From Triatoma infestans (Eukaryota; Arthropoda; Insecta; Hemiptera; Reduviidae): DNA of 64,000 bases. Each line of letters opens with the position of its first letter. The first letter of the stretch is position 1. The translations under genes were made by a program, and so were the position numbers. Below, in pieces: positions 30,039 through 42,000 of the stretch. A model generated the notes under the pieces. The model searched no databases and had not been told where the DNA came from. It saw only the letters and a program-made list of their open reading frames with translations. Location of the stretch: contig JAAEAF010002546.1 in assembly GCA_011037195.1 (NCBI GenBank), forward strand, positions 149,605-213,604, written 5' to 3'.

Positions 30039-31642
30039 TATCCAGGGTTTTCATTTAAACGGTCCACTTTTGAAATAACTCTCAAACGAAAAAAGATATC
30101 AAAAAAGTGAATATAACGTTTGTTGAAGTATTTGCGCTCTAGTTTATGATGGTGTTAATGTTATTTGATTTTATGGCCGCCTTACACCTGAAATCGGTGA
30201 TTGAAAGTTGCAATTTCCTTTTGACCCCCACTTTTTACTACTGTATTGAAAACTACTAAAAAAATTGAAGAAAAATGCCGTTAATTTCACTTCAATATTT
30301 CAAACCGTTGCCGAGATATTCAATCATAAAGATTAACGTCGGTTTTTTTCCTACTTTTTTCTTTCATAAACTAAAATTAAAAGCGGATTTTCTTATTAAT
30401 TTCTAATTAATAAGAGAGTTAAATTGCTGACAACACTTAAAACCTATTTTAGAACCATAACGAACTTAAAAATCAGGTAAAACATCATTAAAACAAAACA
30501 ATATTTCAGTTTATTTACAAAAATCTATACAAAAAATATTTCCCATTTATTCAAAATGACGTCCTCTGCTTAACCGGCGGCACAAGCGCAGTCGCTGCCC
30601 AACAGATGAAGTTGCCGGTCCCAGTCTCCCGATCCAGCGGTTACTGAACATCTCATTCACTTCTCGCCACAAAGCCATATTGCGCGGGACAACCATCTTG
30701 TTGGAACCACATTTTTGTCCTTACCTTCAATGACCCAACCTTCAGCAACTGTTATTACTCTTGGCGAATAAAATTAGCGTATTCTTGCTCTTTTAGGGTA
30801 CCTGGAAAGTATTGACCAATAGTTTTATCTCCAACAATTCCGCATAATACATTAACAGGCCGAAGTTCAGTAACAGCTGGATCGGGAGACAGGGACCGGT
30901 AAGCTGGCCTTCCAGATCGCCAGATTTAACCCCCTCTTGAATTTTTTCTTTGGGGATATCTAAAAGGAAAAATTTATGTCAGGGAACCAACGACTCCAGA
31001 AGCCCTTAGAGAAGACTTAATCCAAACCTGCTCAGCAATTCCGTTAGACATGATACGGTTAGCAACTTCATCTGTTGGGCAGCGACTGCGCTTGTGCCGG
31101 TTAAGCCGAGGACGTCATTTTGAATAAATAGGAAATATTTTTTTTATACCTTTTGGCAAATAAACTGGAAATTGTTTTGTTTTAATGATGTTTTACCTGA
31201 TTTTTATGTCCGTTATGGTTCTAAAATAGGTTTTAAGTGTTGTCAGCATTTGAACTCTCTTATTTATTAGAAATTAATATGAAAATCCACTTTTAATTTT
31301 AGTTTATAAAACAAAAAAATAGGAAAAAAAAACGACGAAAATTTAATCTTTATGATTGAATATCTCGGCAATGGTTTGAAATATTGGAATGAAATTAACG
31401 GCATTATTCTTCATTTTTTTTAGTAGTCTTCAATACAAGTAGTAAAAGTGGGGGTCAAAAGGAAATCGCAACATTCAGTCATCGATTTCAGGTGTAAGGC
31501 GGCAATAAAATCAAATAACATTAACAGCATCATAAACTAGAGCGCAAATATTTCAACAAACGTTACGTTCACTTTTTTTGATATCTTTCTTCGTTTAAGA
31601 GTTATTTCAAAAGTGGCCTGTTTAAATGGGACACCCTGTATA
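30039..31642. mobile_element. Long-armed foldback DNA transposon (mariner/Tc-like relic)
   Basis: Two inverted arms of ~600 bp: the left runs from about 30039 to 30640 and the right from about 31050 to 31642. The outer ends read CCAGGGTTTTCATTTAAACG and, on the reverse strand, CAGGGTGTCCCATTTAAAC. The centre (30880-31130, plus) holds a decayed transposase end reading like [10 protein letters not shown] with an RLRLC segment and a stop just before AATAAA; the left arm repeats part of it on the minus strand. Confidence 0.75.
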
Positions 31643-31964
31643 ATAGCTTTATTTATGCAATAAAGTAATCTACAAAACATTAAAAAATTAACTTAATCTT
31701 TTGCTATTTTTTTTTCTAATAAAAACAAATTTGAACTAAAAAAAAAAGAAAAAAAAGAAGCTAATTCTGACATGATAATACCGTTCTATCAGGAATTCAT
31801 TTTACTTTTATTTATCATTTCCCTGTTTATTTATTTATTTATTTTTCCAGACAGAGTCTGTGTCCTGCAAGTTTTTGTTTAAATACATTTTTTTAACTGT
31901 ACCTATATTTTTTGCATTAATTTATTTGTTGGGGGAGGGGAGTTCACCCTTAGTAATTGAATTC

Positions 31965-32560
31965 TTTTACTTAGAAAAGCCCCATACAGCCTCGCTTTGC
32001 AATAGTAATCATTAAGTAGTTTCCAGTTCTTTCCATTGAGGTAATCTATTACTTATTTAATACATAGTTCTACGTTGTTAGGAAGTATATGACCCTATAG
32101 GTGGCCCAATATAGGACATACTGCCAAGAAGTGAAATCCATCCTCCATCTCATTTAGGTTACATAATAAACACAACTGTATTCTATTATGTATGAAACTT
32201 TTACAATTCAAGATTTAGGAGTTCACTTCTACATTTCATGATTATACTAGTGCAGTTTTTTTGTCCATAACGTCGTTAACATATGTATGTACTTCACCTG
32301 TTTGGACAGTACACTGTACAGCCCATAAAATGTTCCCTTAAAAGATAATCCCCTAATTAAACTTTGTTTTATACCACTCAATCCATCTTTAAAAAACTTG
32401 ACCCCTATTTGTCCACCCATTTAACACATCTATTTCCAGCGGATAGTTTATATTTACTGCACAACTCTTTCCTATGACCTTTATCAACCTCTAAACCTAT
32501 CCACCGAAACTTACAATACTTCTTATAAAATGGTATCAAAAAACCATTCACAGGTATATT
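31965..32560 (-). pseudogene. Old LINE ORF2 C-terminal relic
   Basis: The minus strand reads a Cys/His cluster CNLNEMEDGFHFLAVCP with a downstream stretch ending YCKARLYGAFLSK, like the ORF2 ends of the other LINEs here. Several stops and frameshifts. The part from 32011 on is copied at 36814-37363. Confidence 0.6.
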
Positions 32561-33075
32561 CTATTATTATAGAAAAAATGCATTCCATATACTATAAATG
32601 TTAGTTTTGCTTTTAACACTTTTTTCCCATCATAATTACACTTTAGCTTCACATTACTTATTATTAAATTAATGTGTCATAAATGAATAAAGTATTGTGT
32701 TATTTATAAAATAAACCATCTCAATTCATCAATTGATTTATTTAATGAAATGTAGTTTATCAAGTTATTAGCAAGTATAGAATTATTCACGTGTAAAATT
32801 CACTTTTCAATTCTGCGTAGTATAATTTCTGAGATCGATTTCATATTCATTAGAAATCATGGTAAGACCTTCCAATCAATTAAAAAACCTTATTAAACCT
32901 TAGGTATAAAAACCTTGGTGTAATCAACACGCACAAAACAACTGAAAATATCTACAGATTACAGAGTATCAGCGGAGCGGGGCAGCCTTCACTGACTGTT
33001 ACTCAAAGTGAAGTTTCGTATTAATTATAATATTATTGTACTTGTTAATTGTTTTTTTTTTGAACGGGTGGCCAA
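32011..33075 (+). repeat. Left copy of 1,065-bp direct repeat (giant target-site duplication)
   Basis: Matches 36814-37878 base for base with only about six substitutions and no net length change (constant offset 4,803). It abuts the 5' end of the LINE at 33076. It contains an older minus-strand LINE C-terminal relic that continues leftwards past 32011, so this copy lies in its original context on that side. Confidence 0.9.
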
Positions 33076-33657
33076 AACTTTTACCAACAATTTAATATTT
33101 AAAGGAATTAATTATACCTTACCCGGAGACCTTAACTCAACAGTTCGAGAGTTTTGCCGTGATGTTTTGAAGGTCGAGCTATCCTCGGAACATCTCAATG
33201 TTTTTTCCTGGGTCAAGGCTCTGGGGTTAATAGACCTCTGTTAGTGTCTTTCGCCTGTCTTCAAGATAAGAATAAAGTTCTGAGTTCTACTAAGGTTCTG
33301 AGAGGCACAGGGTTTGTTGTCCACCAAGATTTGCCAGAGGTTAGCAGGAAGGCCCGAGGTAAATTTCTGTTACTAAGAAGGGAAATTTTGAGATGTACCC
33401 CTCATCTTAATGTAAGGATTCGCTCGAGATATTTGATAGTTGAAAATTGCGAATTTACTTGGTCTGACGAAGAAGGTCTACGTTTCTTTGGTGAGTATGC
33501 CACGCGGAAACTTACGGACTTGGTGAAGAGTGATCTTTCTGACTTCATCGAGGCATTGCGAATGAATTCTCTAGCTATGGACTATTTCTCCTCTGTTGGC
33601 CACCGAAGTTCGCAACCGACCTCATATAGCACTCCAGCACGCACTTCATCTTCTTGA
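33076..33657 (+). pseudogene. LINE ORF1 remnant
   Basis: Two frames join near 33240. The second includes GFVVHQDLPEVSRKARGKFL and FLLLRREILRCTPHLNVRIR, a pattern like the C-terminal nucleic-acid-binding part of L1-type ORF1 proteins (hydrophobic strand, 'eDls', basic helix). This is a family-level guess only. Confidence 0.5.
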
Positions 33658-33699
33658 AATCATCTTGCCGTCTGTAAGAAGAGTTTTTCTGCTAAACCT

Positions 33700-35626
33700 T
33701 CAATTTCCACTTTTAATTCTATTTCCATTATTAGTTACAATATTTCGGGCCTGAGATCCAAAATTGATAACTATCCTATTGCTTTTTTGAATTTTTAAAA
33801 AAGTTTGATATTTTTATCTTATTAGAAACATTTGTAATGGAAAATTCGTTCAGTTATTATAATCATTATTTTCCACAATATTATTTAAGTTGGGAACCGG
33901 CTATCAGAGTATCCAAATATGGCAGAGCTAGTGGTGGCAAGTTGTGTGGTGTGAAGCGCTCGTTGGGTAATCCATATTTTTGTACAATGACGGGGCTTCC
34001 GGGTATTCTCTTAAGACAAAATGATATGGTCATCACATTATTACCTGTTTATCTAAACTGTAATAAATGGGACGAAGATTTCACAGCGCTTTATGAATCC
34101 TTCGATTCTGATTTTACTGGTAAAATTATCCTAATGGGGGTTTTAATGTTCGGATAGGCAACTCCCAGCTTCTTTCAGACGACTTAGTATCCAATAATCC
34201 TCACTGTTCTCTCTCAAGAACCTCTAAAGACGCCTTCTTGAATAATAATGGTTCTAAGTTTATAAATTTTTGTTATGATAAAGATCTCGTAATTTTGAAT
34301 GGTCGTTTTGCTGGAGATCGAGAAGGAGACTTCACCTTTGTTGCTCCCGTGGGTTGTTCGGTAAACGATCTTTGTTGTGTATCTTTTGACTGTTTACCCG
34401 TTGTGGAGCGTTTTACCGTCCTACAAGAGACTTTCTCCGACCACCTACCGATTTCACTTTTCATTAAACACCAGTTAAATATTAATAGTAATCTATTACC
34501 TCTAATTCCTCAATTAAATTGGAAAGATTCTGACAAAGATGTTTACTGCACTAATCTTGAACAGACCCTTGGTTCAATAAGTTATTATCCTACTAATCTT
34601 CAAGATTATGCAGATGCTCTTACTGACTGTATTAAAAACCTTAAGCGCAATAAGGCCCCTGGCCCTGACCGTGTGCCAAACGAGTTCTATAAATTTTCCC
34701 CTTTAGTTTTTAAGGAACGACTTTTAGCTTTCTTTAATTATTGCTTTGAACTTGGTGAGGTTCCTCCATCGTTTGGTAAGTCAATGATCTTTCCACTTTA
34801 CAAGCATGGTAATATTAACGATGTGACAAATTATAGAGGAATTTCGTGTTTGGATTCCTTGGCAAAGTTATTCTCCTCTCTACTACTCCGCCGCTTGGAA
34901 CAATTTGTAATTCAGAATGACTCATTGAGCGAATTTCAGGCGGGTTTTAGAAGAGGTTACTCTGCAATCGATAATCTATTTGTTCTAACAAACTTAATTA
35001 GTCTTAAACTGTCGGAGAAGGAATCTAAATTGTATTGCTTCTTCGTTGATTTTAGGGCAGCTTTCGATACGGTGGACCATTCTTCTCTGTTTTTAAAGCT
35101 ACTCAACCTTGGCATTTCTTCTAAATTTGTGGGTATTCTGAGGAGGTTATACCTCTTTGCTGCCTCCTCAGTTCGTGGTACGGATACGATTTCAGAATTC
35201 TTTACGGTTGGTTCCGGCGTGAGACAAGGTTGTCTACTCAGCCCTATTTTGTTTTCGTTATTTGTGGATGATCTGCCATCGCTTTTGGAAGGTGGAGTAG
35301 TGGTTAGCAATACGAAAATAAAGATTTTGCTTTATGCCGACGACATTGTTCTATTAGCTGATAATCCAATTGCCCTTCAAAGGAATATAAGGATCTTGGA
35401 GGCTTACTGCGATCAATGGAACCTTTCGGTTAATTTATCGAAATCAAAAATTATGATCTTCAGAAGAGGGGGCAGACTCGCTTCTTCCGAGAAATGGGAT
35501 TATAACGGGCAGCAAATTGAAATTGTAAACAGATTTAAATACCTTGGCGGCGGAGTTAACTCCCCATCTTACCTTCTTACCCCATCTTGTGGAAAAAGTG
35601 TCGTTGGCAAAACAGGGATCAAATAG
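33700..35626 (+). pseudogene. LINE endonuclease-reverse transcriptase, frameshifted
   Basis: The endonuclease part spans about 33715-34470 over several frames (ISYNISGLRSKID, then NGRFAGDREGDFTF, and SDHLPISLF). The RT part (34238-35626) shows KAPGPDRVPNEFYKF, NYRGISCLDSLAKLFS, FVDFRAAFDTVDHSS, GVRQGCLLSPILFSLFVDD and the catalytic LLYADDIVLLAD. The linker between endonuclease and RT is short compared with most LINEs, suggesting an internal deletion. Confidence 0.85.
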
Positions 35627-36506
35627 AGTTTGGCACAATCTTATTCTCAATAAAAATATCCCCCTATCAGCTAAATATCAGGTTTTTAAGTGTGTGTCTC
35701 GAGCAATTGCCTGCTATGCGGCTCAGATTTGGTGGTTTCAGGCCTATGAGGAGTTAGAGAAACTTCAAAGATTTTTTATAAAAAAATTGTTTGCGTTACC
35801 TATCCAGACTCCCAACTATATATTGTCGTTAGAGAGTGCTTTGGAACCACTCGAAGTTTATACCCTTAACCTCCATCTAAGATACTGTGTCAAGGTGTTA
35901 TCTCTTCCATCCCACAGACTCCCTAAGATACTGGCCCTCAAAATAATTGACAGAAAAATATATTGGTTCAAACACTGGCTTACTCTTTTTCAGTGTAACT
36001 CATGTTCTTTTAATGACTCCCTGGTTAACTTACAAACTTGGCCCACTCAGTTTGCCTTACTTGGAGAGAGAATAAGGGAATCTCACTTGCAGGAATCTGT
36101 GAGACGCGCAACCATGTCTGATCGTTTTGTTCTGTACAGCCACTTAACATCTATGGGCAGGGATCGCGTTTCTTCAGCCTTTTCTGACGACCTTTCTTTC
36201 TTGGAAATGCGGTGGCTTTTCAAGTTAAGAGGGGAGCTTCTTTACCTAAATTATAGGCCCTGGTTAGACAGGGAACTAGAGCTGGAAAAGTGCTCCCTGT
36301 GTAATAGCGGTTCTCGTGAGGAAGTTTACCACTTTTTGGGAGAGTGTCCCTTATTAGCTGAATTTCGTCTCCTTTACTTCTCCAAGCGTACGCTTTCTAG
36401 AGAAGAAATTGTATCCTTCTTAACAGGTCGGACTCACCGTCGGCCCCTTCTCCGCTACGTTCGCCATGCTTGGAAAGCAAGATATAACTGGATCTCTGAT
36501 TTTTAG
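35544..36506 (+). pseudogene. LINE ORF2 C-terminal region
   Basis: Continues ORF2 in a shifted frame that overlaps the RT frame. It ends in a Cys/His cluster CSLCNSGSREEVYHFLGECP, as in other LINE ORF2 ends in this window. A stop and a ~280-nt 3' UTR follow. Confidence 0.8.
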
Positions 36507-36813
36507 TTTAGTTTAGTTTACCTGTTAGCATAATTATTATCAGTTCCTTTTTTTACTTTCTCTTATTTTCTCTTTGATTAATGCATAGAAGATTACTTTC
36601 AGTTTTTTTGTACCTTCATTTATATTATGTAACTTTTTATTTATTTATGTATTTTTCTTTTTTCTTTGTAAAATGTTTTTTGAATATGCTTTGTGTTTTT
36701 ATAATAATCAGTGAACTCTGGCAGACGGCTGCAGCCATTGCCTATAATATGTTGTACCAAAAAATGAAGTTTATTTGTACATTTCTGAAATATATATTAT
36801 TATTATTATTATT

Positions 36814-37878
36814 ATTAAGTAGTTTCCAGTTCTTTCCATTGAGGTAATCTATTACTTATTTAATACATAGTTCTACGTTGTTAGGAAGTATATGACCCTA
36901 TAGGTGGCCCAATATAGGACATACTGCCAAGAAGTGAAATCCATCCTCCACCTCAATTAGGTTACATAATAAACACAACTGTATTCTATTATGTATGAAA
37001 CTTTTACAATTCAAGATTTAGGAGTTCACTTCTACATTTCATGATTATACTAATGCAGTTTTTTTGTCCATAATGTCGTTAACATATGTATGTACTTCAC
37101 CTGTTTGGACAGTACACTGTACAGCCCATAAAATGTTCCCTTAAAAGATAATCCCCTAATTAAACTTTGTTTTATACCACTCAATCCATCTTTAAAAAAC
37201 TTGACCCCTATTTGTCCACCCATTTAACACATCTATTTCCAGCGGATAGTTTATATTTACTGCACAACTCTTTCCTATGACCTTTATCAACCTCTAAACC
37301 TATCCACCGAAACTTACAATACTTCTTATAAAATGGTATCAAACAACCATTCACAGGTATATTCTATTATTATAGAAAAAATGCATTCCATATACTATAA
37401 ATGTTAGTTTTGCTTTTAACACTTTTTTCCCATCATAATTACACTTTAGCTTCACATTACTTATTATTAAATTAATGTGTCATAAATGAATAAAGTATTG
37501 TGTTATTTATAAAATAAACCATCTCAATTCATCAATTGATTTATTTAATGAAATGTAGTTTATCAAGTTATTAGCAAGTATAGAATTATTCACGTGTAAA
37601 ATTCTCTTTTCAATTCTGCGTAGTATAATTTCTGAGATCGATTTCATATTCATTAGAAATCATGGTAAGACCTTCCAATCAATTAAAAAACCTTATTAAA
37701 CCTTAGGTATAAAAACCTTGGTGTAATCAACACGCACAAAACAACTGAAAATATCTACAGATTACAGAGTATCAGCGGAGCGGGGCAGCCTTCACTGACT
37801 GTTACTCAAAGTGAAGTTTCGTATTAATTATAATATTATTGTACTTGTTAATTGTTTTTTTTTTGAACGGGTGGCCAA
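36814..37878 (+). repeat. Right copy of 1,065-bp direct repeat (giant target-site duplication)
   Basis: Begins straight after the (ATT)n tail of the LINE and stops at 37878, where the flanking minus-strand LINE relic starts. The geometry is that of a target-site duplication. Confidence 0.9.
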
Positions 37879-38505
37879 TGCACAGCGACCTTACGATATA
37901 TTGTGCTATGTCCCCTGGGTGCCGCAGGCGTTACCCACAGCACCTGAACAGATGTCCCAGCTGAACATCCGTTCTACAAAACCTCCATCAGGTTAAGATC
38001 CCTGAGGAATCCTAATACCCTGAGAGGCTCTAGAGAGGGTTATATCCCCCTCTTCCACCTGGTAGCTACCCCAGGTTCTTGAATCTTCTCTGAGTGGTAG
38101 CCTCGCAGTCTGTTAGGAGATGTAATGGAGTTTCCACCAGCTCCCCACAGAATCTGCATGAGCTGTCACTTTCCAAACCCAGCTTCATCAGGTGTCCTCT
38201 AAGTCGACAATGCCCCATGAGGAAACCCGTAAGAACGCGGAGCTTGTTCTTACTCAAGCCGATGCAGGCCTCCGATCTCCACTGGTTATAATTTCTCAGG
38301 CAGATCTTGTCCTGCCGCAAAGCGGGGAGGGAGTACCAGAGTTGAGATCTCCTCGCCTCCTCCTCCTTCCTAGTTCTTCCAACAGAAACTGGTCGCTGAC
38401 ACTCACAACAAGGTTCCGGCCCTAGAAGCGGGGTCGTAGCGCCTATCTTGGCCAGGGAGTCGGCTATCTCATTCCCTTCAATGCCAACATGCCCCGGCGC
38501 CCTGC
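37879..38505 (-). mobile_element. LINE 3' end with RNase H tail, truncated
   Basis: The minus strand reads the end of an RNase H domain (GNEIADSLAKIGATTPLLGP), then LTGFLMGHCRLRGHLMKLGL and the zinc-knuckle-like CRFCGELVETPLHLLTDC, followed by a 3' UTR. Only the tail is present. This is the family also seen at 14100-14870 and 44270-44890. Confidence 0.75.
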
Positions 38506-38509
38506 GTTT

Positions 38510-39010
38510 GTTATATTATTTTAACTTTTTTCACTTTCATTTTGGCCGCCCGATTGGCTGGCACGAAATCTTACGCTATTTAAGGCCTCACTGGGAAATT
38601 ATCCTAAGCTCTTCCACAGACATCCTTGTTCCCCCGACCAAAAATCCTGTAAATCTTATTTTCTCACAACTAAAAAACAATCTGTAAATACGATAGGGTG
38701 GGTGTTTGTTCCCAAGGCTTGATACAAAGTGATACGGTTTCTCCAATGAATCATTTTTTTATTTTGTTTATTATAACCTATTTTGTTTACCTTAATTCCT
38801 TTGTTTACCTTAAAGATTTGTTTACTCTAAACTTTCAAAAATAATGACATGTTACTTCCACTTAACTAAAGACGAAGAAATACAATCCAGATTAATAAGT
38901 AAATAATTATTAATTTAAAAATCATTTTATTAGAAATCAATTAAAATACATTATACTAAAAATTTTTTGAAAAGATGTGAAATCTTTAATCTTGAAAGAT
39001 GTGAAATAAT
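38510..39010. other. AT-rich 3' flank of the CRAL-TRIO gene
   Basis: Holds a relic shared with 46800 and 48120 (ttacgctatttaaggcctca). The AT-rich part next to the stop is presumably the 3' UTR. Minus-strand AATAAA-like words occur but none could be chosen. Confidence 0.4.
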
Positions 39011-42000
39011 TTAAATGAACATTGCATCTGTACCAAAACATTTTTCATGTATCATATTTAATTGTATTAAATAATCAACAGCATCTTTAGTGCCAGGACA
39101 TAAATATTGATTTTTTATAGCATTTATCGCATGATATCTTTTAATTCTACCCATTGTTTGGACCCAATTTTTATCTAATGTATTTGGTTTTATTGATAAT
39201 GTATATTTAATACTAATCTTCTTCATAACTTTTGCTAATATGTCATTTAGAATATCATTAACAATAATTGTACCAGCATCTTCTTCGGATTTAGTTTGTA
39301 CAGAAGTGCTTGACAATGTGACACTTAACGGGGTACTACTGGTGAGTGCAATTGAGGATATACTGCTTATGTGATATATAAAATTTGTCCACAATAATTC
39401 TTCTTCCTCAAACCAACCCCATAAATCTTCTATCTTACCACGGAATATCGCTGGAAATGAAAAAAAAATCTGGAGTGAAACACTCACATGACTTTTTCTT
39501 AATCTAATGAATAAAACGGTACAACGTTTTGTTAGATTGCTAGACTGGTGTTTGAAGATATACGTATTTAACGGCTTGGCTTGTCACCGGCGGTGACCGG
39601 TGCGAATATGGACCACGTCCAACACCGCTGCAATGGAGACTTTGTTGGGAAACCCCTTCGCTCTTTGTGGAAGTACAAACAAAACGTGGCAATGAAAGCC
39701 TGTTATAGAATTAAACAGCCAGGGTAGGCGATATATGGTCATTCTATCATTCATTGCGAGATGCTTTTAAAGGTTCCGATAAGAGGTTTTCCTTCTGATA
39801 GAATGTTAAAGATTTTTGCTTTTGATCATTCTTACAGTATCAGGTTAACTTATTGGTGTGGGACCAGCCTAACTGCAATAACCGAGGTGGGTGCTCGGAA
39901 CAAACTGACACTGCCGGGACATGCGGGGTTTCTGGGCAATGAAAGGGCGGATGCCCCAGAGAGGATACCTTCATAGGCCCCCGAACCCTTCGACGGCTTG
40001 TTTAGGAGCCTAATTCAAACTTCTGTCAAACTTGTGGCACAATAAGCCTCTGTTGGCTGCAGTGCCGGGATATAGCCCACCCGAGGTTGGATAATAACAA
40101 GGTTGGATAGAAGAACAGCGTCTGCTTTGGTGGGAGAGAACACCAGGACAGAGGCAGGCGAAAATCTTTATCAAGAGACATTTGCCTAAATTCACCAGGG
40201 ATCTACTGAGCCATAGCCGAAAGGATATAGGGCTAATAGTGGGTCCACTATCTGGGCATTGTAGGCTGAATAGGCACATGCACCAACTACAACTTTCAGA
40301 TAGCTCGGTGTGCCGATTCTGCGGGGCTGAGGAAGAGACCCTCGTCACATCCTCTGCGAGTGCGCCGGCCTGGCGAACAATAGGTTTCTTCTATTGGGGA
40401 CAGGCAATCCCGAAGCTAAGAGCTTCATGACGGAGCCGCTCTCATCTTTGCTAAGCCTGATTAGGAGGGCGGAGCTGGGGGATGTGCTATAATTTTAGGG
40501 GATCCACAATAGACCTTGTTTTGTAGGTCGCAGTGGAATGAGGCCCGCCCCCCCAGCTTTTATTCTATTCTATTCTATCAGGTTAACTTCTAGGAAAGAT
40601 TCGTTAAGATTGGCTTCATCTAGTGTGATACCTGATAAACCACCGATGTTAAACGGACGGTATCAGAATGGATGGTAGGTCTGGAGCTGCAGTCTATTTT
40701 GAGACCGGAGATCACTTGCCAGTAGCTCTCGGTGAATGGACCACTATTTTCCAGACTGAGGTTTATGGTATTCTTTGTTGTATTTTGGATGAAACGGTAC
40801 GTAACACTAACTTAAAAAGGTGTTTATGTCTGCTCGGACAATCAAGCTGCGTTGAAGGCGCTGATTTCATGAGTCTTCACTTTCAAGTTGGGACTAGAAT
40901 GTTCTAAAAGACTGGAAGAGCTTACTTTTTTGAAGGATGTACTTCTAGTCTGGGTTTCGGGAATGAGGAGGTGGATATGTTTGCCAAATTAGGCGCCTCT
41001 CTCCCTTTCATTGTCTGGCAGGCTTAGTCATGGATAGCTTCACAGCATTCATCCCTATGGATGAGCACAGTTGATTGTCGGCAGTCTAAGTTGCTCATTG
41101 GGGGGTCCGAACAGGGTTATTAATGAGATGTTGCTGTGGCTTTCACGGAACTCTCTTAGCATGTGGTTGGATCCCTTACTGGACAAGATTAACTAAATTG
41201 ACAAAAAGGAGGTGAGCCTCGTTCCACTGCGACCTACATTAAAAGGTCTATTGTGGATCCCCTGTGGCTATAGCACGGTCCTTCAGCTTCTCCCTCTTAA
41301 TCTGGCCTAGCAGAGCTGAATGTGGCTCCTTCGTCATGAAGCTCATAGCTTCGGGATTGTTTGTCCCCCAGTTGAAGAAACCTTGTGTCCTCATCAAACC
41401 AGCACACTCACACAGGATGATGTGTGCCAGGTTTTCCTTCTCGGCCTTGCAAAATTGGCATAACGTGCTATCTGAAAATAGTAAATGGTGCAAGTACCTA
41501 TTCAGACTACAATGCCCTGTTATTAGGGCCCGCTATTAGCCTTAGCTCCCTTCGGCTATGGCTCAGTAGGTCCCTGGTAAATTTAGGGAAATGTCTCTTA
41601 ATGAAGAGTTTAGCCTGCCTGTGTCCTAGTATTCTTTCCACACCTTTGCAGACGCTGTTCTTCTATCCAGCATCTTTGATAGAAGTGTGAATTATGCTCC
41701 TGGACAACTCGCAGAAGGGTTCGGGGCTAATAAAGGTATCCTACGAGCCCTCCCTCGCTAGGGCGTCTGCCCTCTGGTTGCTCACAAAACCCCGCATGTC
41801 TCGGCACCCAGGCAAGTGTTAGCTTATAAAAGACAAAATTACGATAATTCCTTAAACATTCAAAAGCACATAAAACATGTATAACAATTACAGAGGTTAT
41901 ACTAGGCTATCGAAAAATCAAATGTTTTTAAATTACTTGTTAGATTCCCCTCTCCACAGTCAATCCCCCTTCGACATAAAACTAACCTTTCTTAACCTTG

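Larger units (their letters stand above)
33076..36813 (+). mobile_element. 5'-truncated LINE between 1-kb direct repeats
   Basis: The unique segment between two 1,065-bp direct repeats. It starts inside ORF1 and carries endonuclease, RT and C-terminal regions, a 3' UTR and an (ATT)n tail at about 36794-36813. The reading frame is broken several times (near 33240, 33800, 34135-34240 and 35545-35626), so the copy is inactive. The Met-start frame at 33008 is a chimera of flank and LINE. Confidence 0.85.

Noticed and set aside
33008..33244. 78-aa ORF MKFRINYN as a LINE ORF1 start
   Set aside because: The first 22 codons lie in the 1,065-bp flanking repeat and recur at 37811, where no LINE follows. 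It is a chimera across the LINE 5' junction.
32011..37878. Two tandem LINE copies, the second truncated
   Set aside because: I first read the repeated 1-kb segment as a LINE 5' UTR. It carries an older minus-strand LINE relic that extends left past 32011, so it is target DNA, not LINE.
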